From Cyanophora paradoxa (lineage: Eukaryota > Glaucocystophyceae > Cyanophorales > Cyanophoraceae): a stretch of DNA of 64,000 nt. The translations under genes were made by a program, and so were the position numbers. Where the stretch lies: assembly GCA_004431415.1 (NCBI GenBank), contig QPMI01000054.1:1-64000 (forward strand), read 5' to 3'. Below are positions 1 to 5,722 of the stretch, piece after piece (position 1 is the stretch's first letter; every line of letters starts with the position of its first letter). Below the pieces are notes generated by a model. That model was given only the letters and a program-made list of their open reading frames with translations. It ran no database searches and was not told the DNA's origin.

Positions 1-1
1 G

Positions 2-244
2 GCTCGGCAGGCGACGCTCTCTTCGATGGACCAGGTGCAGCCGATCTTAGAGGAGCTGGTGATTAAGTACTCGCGCTACGTGACCCTGGGGCCCGAGGCG
101 CGCCTGGGGATGGCCCTGGTGCAGACGGTGCTGGCGGTGCACGCGGCGAACGCGAACCCGGAGGTAATGAAGGAGGTGACGGAGGCGGCGGCCTCGACGG
201 CGGCGGAGCCCAGGGCGGTGGGCGGCAAGTTCAACGGCCTTTGA
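2..244 (+). CDS. C-terminal part of an unrecognised protein, cut by the window edge
   Basis: The frame is open from base 2 to a TGA at 242-244. The first ATG is at 26, but reading continues upstream of it without a stop, so the N-terminus may lie outside the window. The visible part is helical, with a stretch around residues 15-45 rich in aliphatic residues (KYSRYVTLGPEARLG, then QTVLAVHAANANP), and an Ala-rich tail. That pattern faintly recalls C-terminal helices of small uncharacterised proteins of nucleocytoplasmic large DNA viruses, but this is memory, not a search. It lies tail to tail, 40 bp away, with the next gene. No function can be assigned. Confidence 0.45.
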   Translation, partial: ARQATLSSMDQVQPILEELVIKYSRYVTLGPEARLGMALVQTVLAVHAANANPEVMKEVTEAAASTAAEPRAVGGKFNGL

Positions 245-284
245 GTGTAAACGCGTGTAATCAATTGCACCAAAAATTCACAAT

Positions 285-1075
285 TTATTCGTCCGAGCTA
301 CTGCATGGGGCTGCGTACATAGACTCGGGGTTTAGGTAGGGCTCGAAATCGGCCTCGTTGTCGTAGGGCTTGAAGGCCAGCTCGGGGGCGCGCCCGGCGA
401 AGCGAAAGGCGCCGACCTTGCACTGCTGCACGGCGAGGAAGGACCACTTGAGGCCGAACTTGCCCTCGGGGATGGCGTAGGCGGTGTCGATTTTAATGAG
501 CGCCGCCACCAGGTCTCCGGTGCCGATGGTGGCGCGCTCGGTGATGAGGTAGTTGGACATGTCGACGACGGGCACGGTCTTGCGCTTGCCGCCATCGTCT
601 GGGTGCGGATGCGCATGTTGAGTACTTGTAGAAGGCCTGGCCCGACTCCTTGTCGACCTTGATGCGCACGCTGGGCGTCTGCAGCACCGAGATCTGATCC
701 TTGGAGAGGAGCGGCCGGGCGAGACCTTGAGCTTGGCCTGGTTCTGCTGCACGAACTCGCAGAATTTCGCGTCCAGGGCCTCCAGCAGCTTGAGGAACTC
801 GTCCGCGGCTGGGTTCGTCTGGCCGTCGACGGCGCTGAGATCGGTGAGGTCCAGCGTGTAAAATCCGCCGTTTTCTTCCATGACGAAGGCCTTCTTCTCG
901 TCGCTCCACGCCTTGCCTTGCTCTGTGTTGATGCACGGGTTGATCGTGACCATGGGCGGCGCGTACATCATGAGGCCCTGCAGGCCGTCGTACTTGGCCT
1001 TGATGCGGCCGGTGGCGTCGATCTCGAAGGCGAGCTTGGCGGGTCGATCTCGTTGGCGTTGCGGACGGTGGCCAT
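285..1075 (-). pseudogene. Frameshifted gene, possibly a viral-type single-stranded DNA-binding protein
   Basis: The ATG is at 1075 and the stop at 285-287. The coding signal moves between frames near positions 1040, 720 and 612, each consistent with a one-base indel, so as written the gene is broken three times. The C-terminal third is well ordered: MSNYLITERATIG, then a beta-rich stretch ending IPEGKFGLKWSFLAVQQC, then an acidic serine tail. An EGKFG-type strand turn followed by a hydrophobic strand resembles the C-terminal part of OB-fold ssDNA-binding proteins of large DNA viruses. This is inference only. Such a protein would fit with the SF3 helicase and YqaJ nuclease of the same block. 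Whether the indels are sequencing errors or real decay cannot be told here. Confidence 0.5.
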
Positions 1076-1249
1076 GTTTGCGTTAGCTTAGAGTGTGCTT
1101 CAGCCTAGCGCTAGAAAATATTTAAGGGCGCCCCACCCGACTTCAGCTGACCTCGGGTGAGCGCTCAGGTGATTCAGGTAAAACACGTGTTCAATTCACC
1201 ATCAGATCCTCTACGACGGCTACACGAATCGAGCTAATCTTGAACCTGC

Positions 1250-1459
1250 CTACAATGCACTTCTCTCTCCACAGTACGATCTCGTTCTTGAGGGGAGCAG
1301 TTGAATCCAATCATACTCATCGCCCTTGCGGTGCTCCGACGAAATGTCGCGAAGGAGCTTGCAGAAGTAGAACGTGTTTCGGTCGAACTCATCGTCGTAT
1401 ATGACGTATGCGAAGATGCCGAAGGTGAGACAGCAGGTGAAGTACGTGGGGATGCACAT
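1250..1459 (-). CDS. Small Cys-rich putative membrane protein (69 aa)
   Basis: A true ATG starts at 1459 and the stop is at 1250. Residues 1-20 (MCIPTYFTCCLTFGIFAYVI) form a plausible signal anchor with three cysteines, followed by an acidic and then basic soluble tail with aromatic residues. No family is recognised. It lies between the frameshifted gene at 285-1075 and the CRE-like promoter at 1583-1640. Length and composition match the other small membrane proteins of the block at 3.1-5.7 kb. A spurious ORF is possible because it is short. Confidence 0.4.
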   Translation of the reverse strand: MCIPTYFTCCLTFGIFAYVIYDDEFDRNTFYFCKLLRDISSEHRKGDEYDWIQLLPSRTRSYCGERSAL

Positions 1460-1582
1460 TCTTGATTTCTCTTGCTTTGAAGTGTGAGGAGAGGGCGCGG
1501 CGGGGCTGCGGTTTTGAGGCCGTTCAGGTGAGGGTCAGGTGAGCGCTCAGCTGAGTTTCAGGTGAGGGCAACTTGAAAATTC

Positions 1583-1640
1583 GGCGTCATTACGTCCGCG
1601 TCATTTACGTCAGCGTCATTTACGTCACGGAGTTGGGACT
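1583..1640 (+). promoter_or_regulatory. CRE/ATF-like promoter module, copy 0
   Basis: Three spaced repeats of a CGTCATT(T)ACGTC core, on the opposite strand TGACGTAAATGACG, are followed by CACGGAG and a GGGACTCGG element. TGACGTAA/TGACGTCA is the classic target of CREB/ATF bZIP factors. The same arrangement recurs at about 2453-2505, 2765-2821 and 2975-3030. Here it stands about 45-90 bp before the gene at 1682. A conserved, repeated promoter is inferred from sequence identity; factor and activity are not shown. Confidence 0.55.
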
Positions 1641-1681
1641 CGGCCTGGCCCCCGGCCCAGGCCTCGCCCGTAAAAAAGGAC

Positions 1682-2101
1682 TTGGACTTGGCGCCATTTT
1701 CTAAAGCTCTGCTGTACCATGGAGCCGCTATCTCCCAGCTAGTCTCTCAGGGCGCCAAGCTCGACAAGGCCCTGAACATCTACCTTCAGCTGATCGAGCT
1801 GGCCTGGCCCGAGCCAATGATAGCTCAGGCCTGCAAATCGCTCCACGTGGCGTTCGATGCGCCGTTCTCAGGTGACCCGGATCAGGTGACATCCTGGACC
1901 AAGGAGGAGATAAAGGCCGACTTCGAGGCGCTTTTCTCATTTATGAGCAAGAAGTATGCCGAAATCGAAGCAGCTAAGGCCTCAGCAGCCGAAGGCGGTG
2001 AAGCCCCAGCCGAAGGCCCTGCCGGCGACCAAGGCACCGAAGTTCAAGGCGCTGGGCCCCTTGCAGAGGGCGAAGGCCAAGGCGGACCTGCGACCGCGTA
2101 G
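1682..2101 (+). CDS. Unrecognised helical protein, start uncertain
   Basis: The frame is open from about 1682 (a TTG) to TAG at 2099-2101. The only nearby ATG (1719) is in another frame and hits a stop after seven codons, so either the start is non-ATG or a one-base indel separates the ATG from the main frame. The protein has predicted helices around ISQLVSQGAKLDKAL and YLQLIELAWPEPMIAQACK, then SFMSKKYAEIE, and then a Glu/Ala/Gly-rich tail. The last 146 nt overlap a second, Lys/Pro-rich reading frame (1956-2357). It follows the CRE-like module at 1583-1640. No family is recognised. Confidence 0.45.
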   Translation: MDLAPFSKALLYHGAAISQLVSQGAKLDKALNIYLQLIELAWPEPMIAQACKSLHVAFDAPFSGDPDQVTSWTKEEIKADFEALFSFMSKKYAEIEAAKASAAEGGEAPAEGPAGDQGTEVQGAGPLAEGEGQGGPATA

Positions 2102-2357
2102 GCCCAAGGACATAGCCAAGGAGGCAAGCGGCCACAGGCCGGACTGGCCGGCGCCGGCGCCCTACCGCTACCTCAAGCTGGACAAGAGCAACGATACCGG
2201 CTTCACCAGGAGGAGGTGGCCTGAGCCCCTCAGGTGGCTGGAGCCAAGGGAGATCAAGTCCGGAGGCGGTATCGAGCTAGCGCTAGCGCTGGGCGGCGGC
2301 GGCGGTGCAGACTTGGAGGAGCAGGCCCTGCTAGATACCATCAACTTGGGCAAGTAG
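1956..2357 (+). CDS. Basic Lys/Pro-rich protein overlapping the previous gene
   Basis: ATG at 1956, TAG at 2355-2357, 133 codons. The first half is rich in Lys, Pro, Arg and Ala (MPKSKQLRPQQPKAVKPQPK), typical of a disordered nucleic-acid-binding or viral core protein. The second half is more ordered and ends with a Gly run and a Leu-rich acidic tail. It overlaps the upstream frame by 146 nt. Three readings are possible: a separate overlapping gene, the real C-terminus of the 1682 gene after a one-base indel, or a programmed frameshift product. Frequent one-base indels in this block favour the second. The inverted repeat begins just after its stop. Confidence 0.45.
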   Translation: MPKSKQLRPQQPKAVKPQPKALPATKAPKFKALGPLQRAKAKADLRPRRPKDIAKEASGHRPDWPAPAPYRYLKLDKSNDTGFTRRRWPEPLRWLEPREIKSGGGIELALALGGGGGADLEEQALLDTINLGK

Positions 2358-2449
2358 AGCTGTGATATCTAGCTAGCTAGCGCTTGCTTAATTAACTCAA
2401 CTGAAGTTACCTGACATTTACCTGAAGGGTTGCGGAGGTTACCGAAGGG

Positions 2450-2540
2450 TCGCGTCATTTACGTCAGCGTCATTTACGTCACGGAGTTTGCCGGCGACTC
2501 GGGACTCGGGCCCAACTTCTCCCGGTAAGTTCGAGACTTG
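2450..2540 (+). promoter_or_regulatory. Promoter plus leader-exon module, copy 1 (ends in a 5' splice site)
   Basis: The order is two CRE-like boxes, CACGGAGTTTGCCGGC, GACTCGGGACTCGGGCCC, AACTTCTCCCG, and then GTAAGTTCG, which is an excellent 5' splice donor. The conserved block stops shortly after the donor. This suggests a promoter with a non-coding first exon ending at CCCG|GTAAGT. The same unit occurs twice in the opposite direction. Confidence 0.5.
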
Positions 2541-2636
2541 GAAAAATAGGGTATCCCTATTACTTATCGTTATTATTATTACTATTATCGTTATTCACAT
2601 TGAATGAATGCTTAAATCTATAAAAGCTGTACCAGT

Positions 2637-2732
2637 ATCGGTGGCTACTAGTACTAAGCTAGTAGTACTAAGTAGTACCAAGTAGTACTAAGTAGTACTA
2701 CGTAGTACTAGCGGTACTAGTAGCTACTGGTC
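2637..2732. repeat. TAGTACT/AGTACTA palindromic low-complexity tract
   Basis: This is a run of interleaved TAGTAC, AGTACTA and ACTAGTA words in the centre of the inverted repeat. Many sub-segments are their own reverse complement, so the strand can fold on itself. A similar tract sits at 16770-16830, just beyond the last gene of the virus-like block. Confidence 0.7.
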
Positions 2733-2736
2733 GTGA

Positions 2737-2821
2737 CGAACTTACCGGGAGAAGTTGGGCCCGAGTCCCGAGTCGCCGGCAAACTCCGTGACGTAAATGA
2801 CGCTGACGTAAATGACGCGAC
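2737..2821 (-). promoter_or_regulatory. Promoter plus leader-exon module, copy 2
   Basis: This is the reverse-complement copy of the unit at 2450-2540: paired CRE-like boxes, the GGAGTTTGCCGGCGACTCGG core, and CTCCCG|GTAAGTTCG read on the minus strand. Sequence beyond the donor differs from copy 1 after about nine bases, so conservation tracks the promoter, exon and donor rather than the whole region. Confidence 0.5.
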
Positions 2822-2945
2822 CCTTCAGGTTAATTAATTAAGCAAGCGCTAGCGCTAGCTAGCTAGATATCGATACCACCTAGCTAGTAGCACTAGGACA
2901 CTAGGACACTAGGACACCGGGGGTACCCCCGCCGAGTTCAAGTCT

Positions 2946-3030
2946 CGAACTTACCGGGAGAAGTTGGGCCCGAGTCCCGAGTCGCCGGCAAACTCCGTGA
3001 CGTAAATGACGCGGACGTAAATGACGCAAA
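2946..3030 (-). promoter_or_regulatory. Promoter plus leader-exon module, copy 3
   Basis: This is a third copy, in the same direction as copy 2, again ending CTCCCG|GTAAGTTCGAGACTTG. Its CRE-like boxes (about 2998-3030) lie 65 bp before the ATG of the plus-strand gene at 3096, so it may work in both directions. Short GTGTCCTA direct repeats sit beyond its donor side (2890-2920). Confidence 0.5.
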
Positions 3031-3095
3031 TCCCATTGGAGCTACGTTCGCACACTCCGGACGCCTCCCACAATTTTCCAAGGTACCCAGCAAGC

Positions 3096-3383
3096 ATGGA
3101 CTTCACCGATTGCGCAGGTATCAAGCAGGAGCCTGAGGACCTTCTCACCGCCGCCGCCTCGGCGCCCAAGCAGCGCCGCCGCCGCGGGCCCAAGTCCCTC
3201 TGCTCCGAGCCCGAGATCCTGGCGGCTCCGGCGCGCGGGCCGGAGACCGTGGACCTGACCCTGGAGGAGCCGGCGCGCGGCCCGCCGCGCCTTCTGATCC
3301 TTGCGGCGGCGGCGGCCGCGCTCTACTACGCCGCCCGGCGCCTGGGCCCGCAGCTCTCGGGCCTGGTCCGGAACCTTTTCTAA
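3096..3383 (+). CDS. Tail-anchored protein with basic NLS-like patch and SUMO-type motifs
   Basis: The ATG at 3096 is chosen over upstream codons in the CRE region because it follows the promoter module. The protein is 95 residues. Near the N-terminus is IKQEPEDL, which fits the psi-K-x-E sumoylation consensus, then KQRRRRGPK as a likely nuclear signal, then ETVDLTLEE, which resembles a SUMO-interacting motif. Residues 67-80 (LLILAAAAAALYYAA) form a C-terminal membrane anchor followed by RR and a short tail. It is the first of three co-oriented genes separated by 11 and 48 bp. The motifs are short and may be chance. Confidence 0.55.
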   Translation: MDFTDCAGIKQEPEDLLTAAASAPKQRRRRGPKSLCSEPEILAAPARGPETVDLTLEEPARGPPRLLILAAAAAALYYAARRLGPQLSGLVRNLF

Positions 3384-3394
3384 GTCCCTCCTCA

Positions 3395-3736
3395 ATGGAG
3401 GCCCTGCTAGATCTCATGGCCTTTGCGCTGCCCATCTTCTTCCTGGTGGGCCTCAGCCGCATGGAGCGCGAGGCGCGCCAGCCCGAGCGCGTCGAGCGCG
3501 GCCTCACCCCCGCAGAGCAGCGCAACCTCACCGAGTGGGACCTGGCGCTCATGGCCGGCCGCATGCTCGACGGCAACCGGCTCGAGCCGGGCCACCGCCT
3601 CAAGCTAGAGGACGGCGGCACGGCCCTCTGGGACGGCGAGGCCTGGAAGCACGATTCGACGGGCGAGCCGATGAAGCTGCTCGCCTCCGGCAACAAGTAC
3701 TGGCGCGGCGACTCGATGGAGTTCCGGCGCCCGTGA
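3395..3736 (+). CDS. Small N-anchored membrane protein (113 aa)
   Basis: The ATG lies 11 bp after the previous stop. Residues 4-20 (LLDLMAFALPIFFLVGL) form a signal anchor, followed by a charged region (MEREARQPERVERG), a helix (NLTEWDLALMAGRML) and a C-terminal part with several Trp, Gly and Asp residues (GGTALWDGEAWKHDSTG). The body looks like a compact soluble domain. No family is recognised. Tight spacing in a run of same-strand small genes suggests a compact viral layout. Confidence 0.55.
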   Translation: MEALLDLMAFALPIFFLVGLSRMEREARQPERVERGLTPAEQRNLTEWDLALMAGRMLDGNRLEPGHRLKLEDGGTALWDGEAWKHDSTGEPMKLLASGNKYWRGDSMEFRRP

Positions 3737-3784
3737 TTGCTAGTGATTTTCTGGTCCCTCTTCTAACCCTTCTACCAGCAAAGA

Positions 3785-4069
3785 ATGCCCGACCCCTCGC
3801 CCGACCCCGCCGCAGGTGCCGAGAGCGCGGGCAGCTCGGACGAGTACTCCGAGCTCACGGATCCCGACCCCGACGAGCCCGGCGACGCCTTCGCGACGGA
3901 GAACGAGCGCTCCCTCATGCGCGTCTACGAGGCGCTGCGCGAGGCGATCTACTGGGAGGATCCCCGCCTGGGAACCCTGATGAACTTTGCAAAGTTCGCC
4001 GAGTTCATGTTCGCTATGACCGTGCCCTTCACCCGAGTCGTGCTCTGGGATAGGAACAGGAACTGGTAA
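3785..4069 (+). CDS. Small acidic protein with C-terminal hydrophobic helix (94 aa)
   Basis: ATG at 3785, TAA at 4067-4069. The first 40 residues are Pro/Asp/Glu/Ser-rich and disordered (SSDEYSELTDPDPDEPGD). They are followed by a helix with ENERSLMRVYEALREAIYW and a more hydrophobic segment (FAKFAEFMFAMTVPFTRVVLW). It ends 27 bp before the stop of the convergent gene at 4097. No family is recognised. Confidence 0.5.
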   Translation: MPDPSPDPAAGAESAGSSDEYSELTDPDPDEPGDAFATENERSLMRVYEALREAIYWEDPRLGTLMNFAKFAEFMFAMTVPFTRVVLWDRNRNW

Positions 4070-4096
4070 AGGCATTGAATACAACAGTACAGAGCC

Positions 4097-4471
4097 CTAC
4101 GAGCTAGAGCTGCTATCGCCCGAGTCCAGGCGCGCCTTCTTGGCCTTGGAGCGGCGGAGGCGGGAGACGTACTGCAGGCGCAGGTTGCGCACTAGGAGCT
4201 CGCCGGCCGTGGTGCCCGGCAGCCCGGGAACCGAGTCCGTGGGCAGCAGCTGTCCCTCGCGTATCGCCTTGTACGTCTTGCGCTTGTTGAATGCAACCTT
4301 CTCCGTATCCTCCGCGACCGGGACTTCCAGCGCCAGCGTGCGCTTGGCCTTCTTGACGGAGACTGCGTTCGCACGCTCCAGCTTCACTCCGGGCTCCAGG
4401 GGGGTAGGGGCGACTGCGTTCGCCACCGGGTTCTCAGCGAAGGAAACACGGGGGGAAGAGCCGCCGCGCAT
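4097..4471 (-). CDS. Basic soluble protein with acidic serine tail (124 aa)
   Basis: ATG at 4471, stop at 4097. It is rich in Lys and Arg, with a central KVAFNKRKTYKAIREGQLL segment, SRLRRSKAKKARL near the end, and a final DSGDSSSSS tail. The first 45 residues look disordered. No membrane segment. The basic body with an acidic Ser terminus suggests nucleic-acid binding or a virion core role, but this is inference from composition. The next minus-strand gene ends 13 bp before its ATG. Confidence 0.5.
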   Translation of the reverse strand: MRGGSSPRVSFAENPVANAVAPTPLEPGVKLERANAVSVKKAKRTLALEVPVAEDTEKVAFNKRKTYKAIREGQLLPTDSVPGLPGTTAGELLVRNLRLQYVSRLRRSKAKKARLDSGDSSSSS

Positions 4472-4483
4472 GGTTCGCTCGCT

Positions 4484-4884
4484 TTACCTAGCCTTTAGAA
4501 AATAGTCGAGCTGGGCGCTCTGCAGGCGCGCGCCCTGGTAGGCGCCGCGCAGCTGCCACGCGAGCCAGATCGCAAGGAGCACCGCGGCGACGCCGGCGGC
4601 GATCTTGGCGTAGTGCCAGCCCTTCATCGCAAGCTCCGGCACGGCCGCAACCGCCTGCCCGACCTTCACGCCCGCGGCGCCCGTCCGATCGATTCCCGTC
4701 AGCGTGCTGCCGAGTGCGCCCGCGGCCACGTCGGCCCAGGAAGCTTGCCGTCGTTCTTTAGGATGAGCTCGTTGTTCTTGCGCTCGATCGTCGTGCTGAT
4801 CGCCGCGGCCAGGTTGAAGCTCGGCGGCGGCTGCGCGCTCTTCGGTCCGAAGACCTTGGTCAGCACGGCGTCCACCCAGCCCAT
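4484..4884 (-). pseudogene. Single-pass membrane protein gene with one frameshift
   Basis: The ATG at 4884 (MGWVDAVLTKVFGPKSAQPP) gives about 47 residues, then coding continues in another frame from about 4738 to the stop at 4484. The second frame has no ATG of its own at its beginning, so a one-base indel in one gene is the simplest reading. The second part has amphipathic helices and a strong membrane helix (IAAGVAAVLLAIWLAWQL), followed by a short basic tail. It lies between the basic protein at 4097-4471 and the tail-anchored protein at 4911-5390, all on the minus strand. Confidence 0.5.
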
Positions 4885-4910
4885 CTTTGACCTAGACTTC
4901 GAAAAACTAT

Positions 4911-5390
4911 CTAAATGACCAGGCCGCGCAGGTACCAGACCATCAGGAGCGAGCCGCCCAGCGCCACCAGCAGCGGCAGGTGCCCGTCCACGGCGCGCCG
5001 CATGCGGTTGTCGCACAGCTCCTGGCAGCTCAGCCGGTTGGCCTCGTCGAAGTAGGCGCTCACGGCGTAGGGGCGGTCGGCCGGCGGGTGCAGCCCCCGG
5101 CCCAGGCACGGGTAGGCCTCCGCCTGGCGCCGCGCGGCCAGCGCCGCCGTCGCCGCGTGCGCCGCCTCCCTCTGCCCCGGCGCGATCGCCACGAGGGGCA
5201 GCGCCCCCACGCTCCTGCCCTTGCCCGCCCCCTTGATCGTTTTCAGCGACGGCGGCGCGGGATCCGCCGCCTTCACCCTGGGCCCCTCCGCCGCCGCCCC
5301 GCCCTTAGCCCTCGCCGCCTCGCCGATCTTGCTGCATCGCGAATCCGATTTGAACACGGTGCACAGCAGCTTCTCTACCGCGCTCGACAT
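4911..5390 (-). CDS. Tail-anchored Cys-containing protein (159 aa)
   Basis: ATG at 5390, stop at 4911. The N-terminal part has several cysteines and is basic (MSSAVEKLLCTVFKSDSRCS). The middle is Ala/Arg-rich, including a helix with REAAHAATAALAARRQAEAY. A Cys pair follows in RLSCQELCDNRM, and the last 22 residues (LLVALGGSLLMVWYLRGLVI) form a C-terminal membrane anchor. No family is recognised. It resembles small virion membrane or entry-complex components only in general layout. Its stop lies 26 bp before the ATG of the next minus-strand gene. Confidence 0.55.
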   Translation of the reverse strand: MSSAVEKLLCTVFKSDSRCSKIGEAARAKGGAAAEGPRVKAADPAPPSLKTIKGAGKGRSVGALPLVAIAPGQREAAHAATAALAARRQAEAYPCLGRGLHPPADRPYAVSAYFDEANRLSCQELCDNRMRRAVDGHLPLLVALGGSLLMVWYLRGLVI

Positions 5391-5485
5391 CTTCGAACGT
5401 GTAACGAGAATGAAGAAAATTTAAAAGGGAACGCCAACGGACTCGGAACTCGGAAAAGGGGGAGGGGAGAATGAACTTTGAAAAG

Positions 5486-5674
5486 TTAGCGCCCGGCGGG
5501 GCGCATGCCGGCCGCCGCCTGCGAGGCGCCGCCGGGGGCGTAGAGGGACTTGGCGGCGTAGCCGAAGCCCACGCCTATGACCGCCGAGGCCGTGGGGGTG
5601 CCGCCGAGGAGCCAGGTGAGGGTCGCGGCCAGCGCTCCTAGCGAGTAATGGGCAGGATAAGCTTCGAAGGCCAT
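5486..5674 (-). CDS. Very small hydrophobic protein with two candidate membrane helices (62 aa)
   Basis: ATG at 5674, stop at 5486. It is hydrophobic for most of its length: YSLGALAATLTWLLGG, a PTAS turn, then AVIGVGFGYAAKSLY, and a Gly/Ala tail. This is a hairpin of two short membrane helices. It lies between the tail-anchored gene and the end of the large helicase gene, on the same strand. No family is recognised. Confidence 0.45.
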   Translation of the reverse strand: MAFEAYPAHYSLGALAATLTWLLGGTPTASAVIGVGFGYAAKSLYAPGGASQAAAGMRPAGR

Positions 5675-5722
5675 CGCGGGACCGAATTGAGGGAGGGTTG
5701 AGAAAAAATACCGCCTCGGGCC

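Larger units (their letters stand above)
2360..2880. repeat. Large inverted repeat with AT-rich, TAGTACT-rich centre
   Basis: The left arm (about 2360-2530) and the right arm (about 2740-2875, reverse complement) share, in order: a GATATCTAGCTAGCTAGC tract, GCTTGCTTAATTAA, CTGAAGGGT, the two CRE-like boxes, GGAGTTTGCCGGCGACTCGG, and CCCAACTTCTCCCGGTAAG. The left arm carries about 45 extra bases before the CRE boxes. The spacer of about 200 bp is AT-rich and then full of TAGTACT repeats. The structure could form a large cruciform. Compare origins or concatemer junctions of linear DNA viruses, or simply duplicated promoters; no function is proven. Confidence 0.75.

Noticed and set aside
2450-3030. 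True spliced-leader RNA gene
   Set aside because: The donor is convincing, but no Sm-site or small-RNA 3' end was recognised, so it is reported only as a promoter-leader module.
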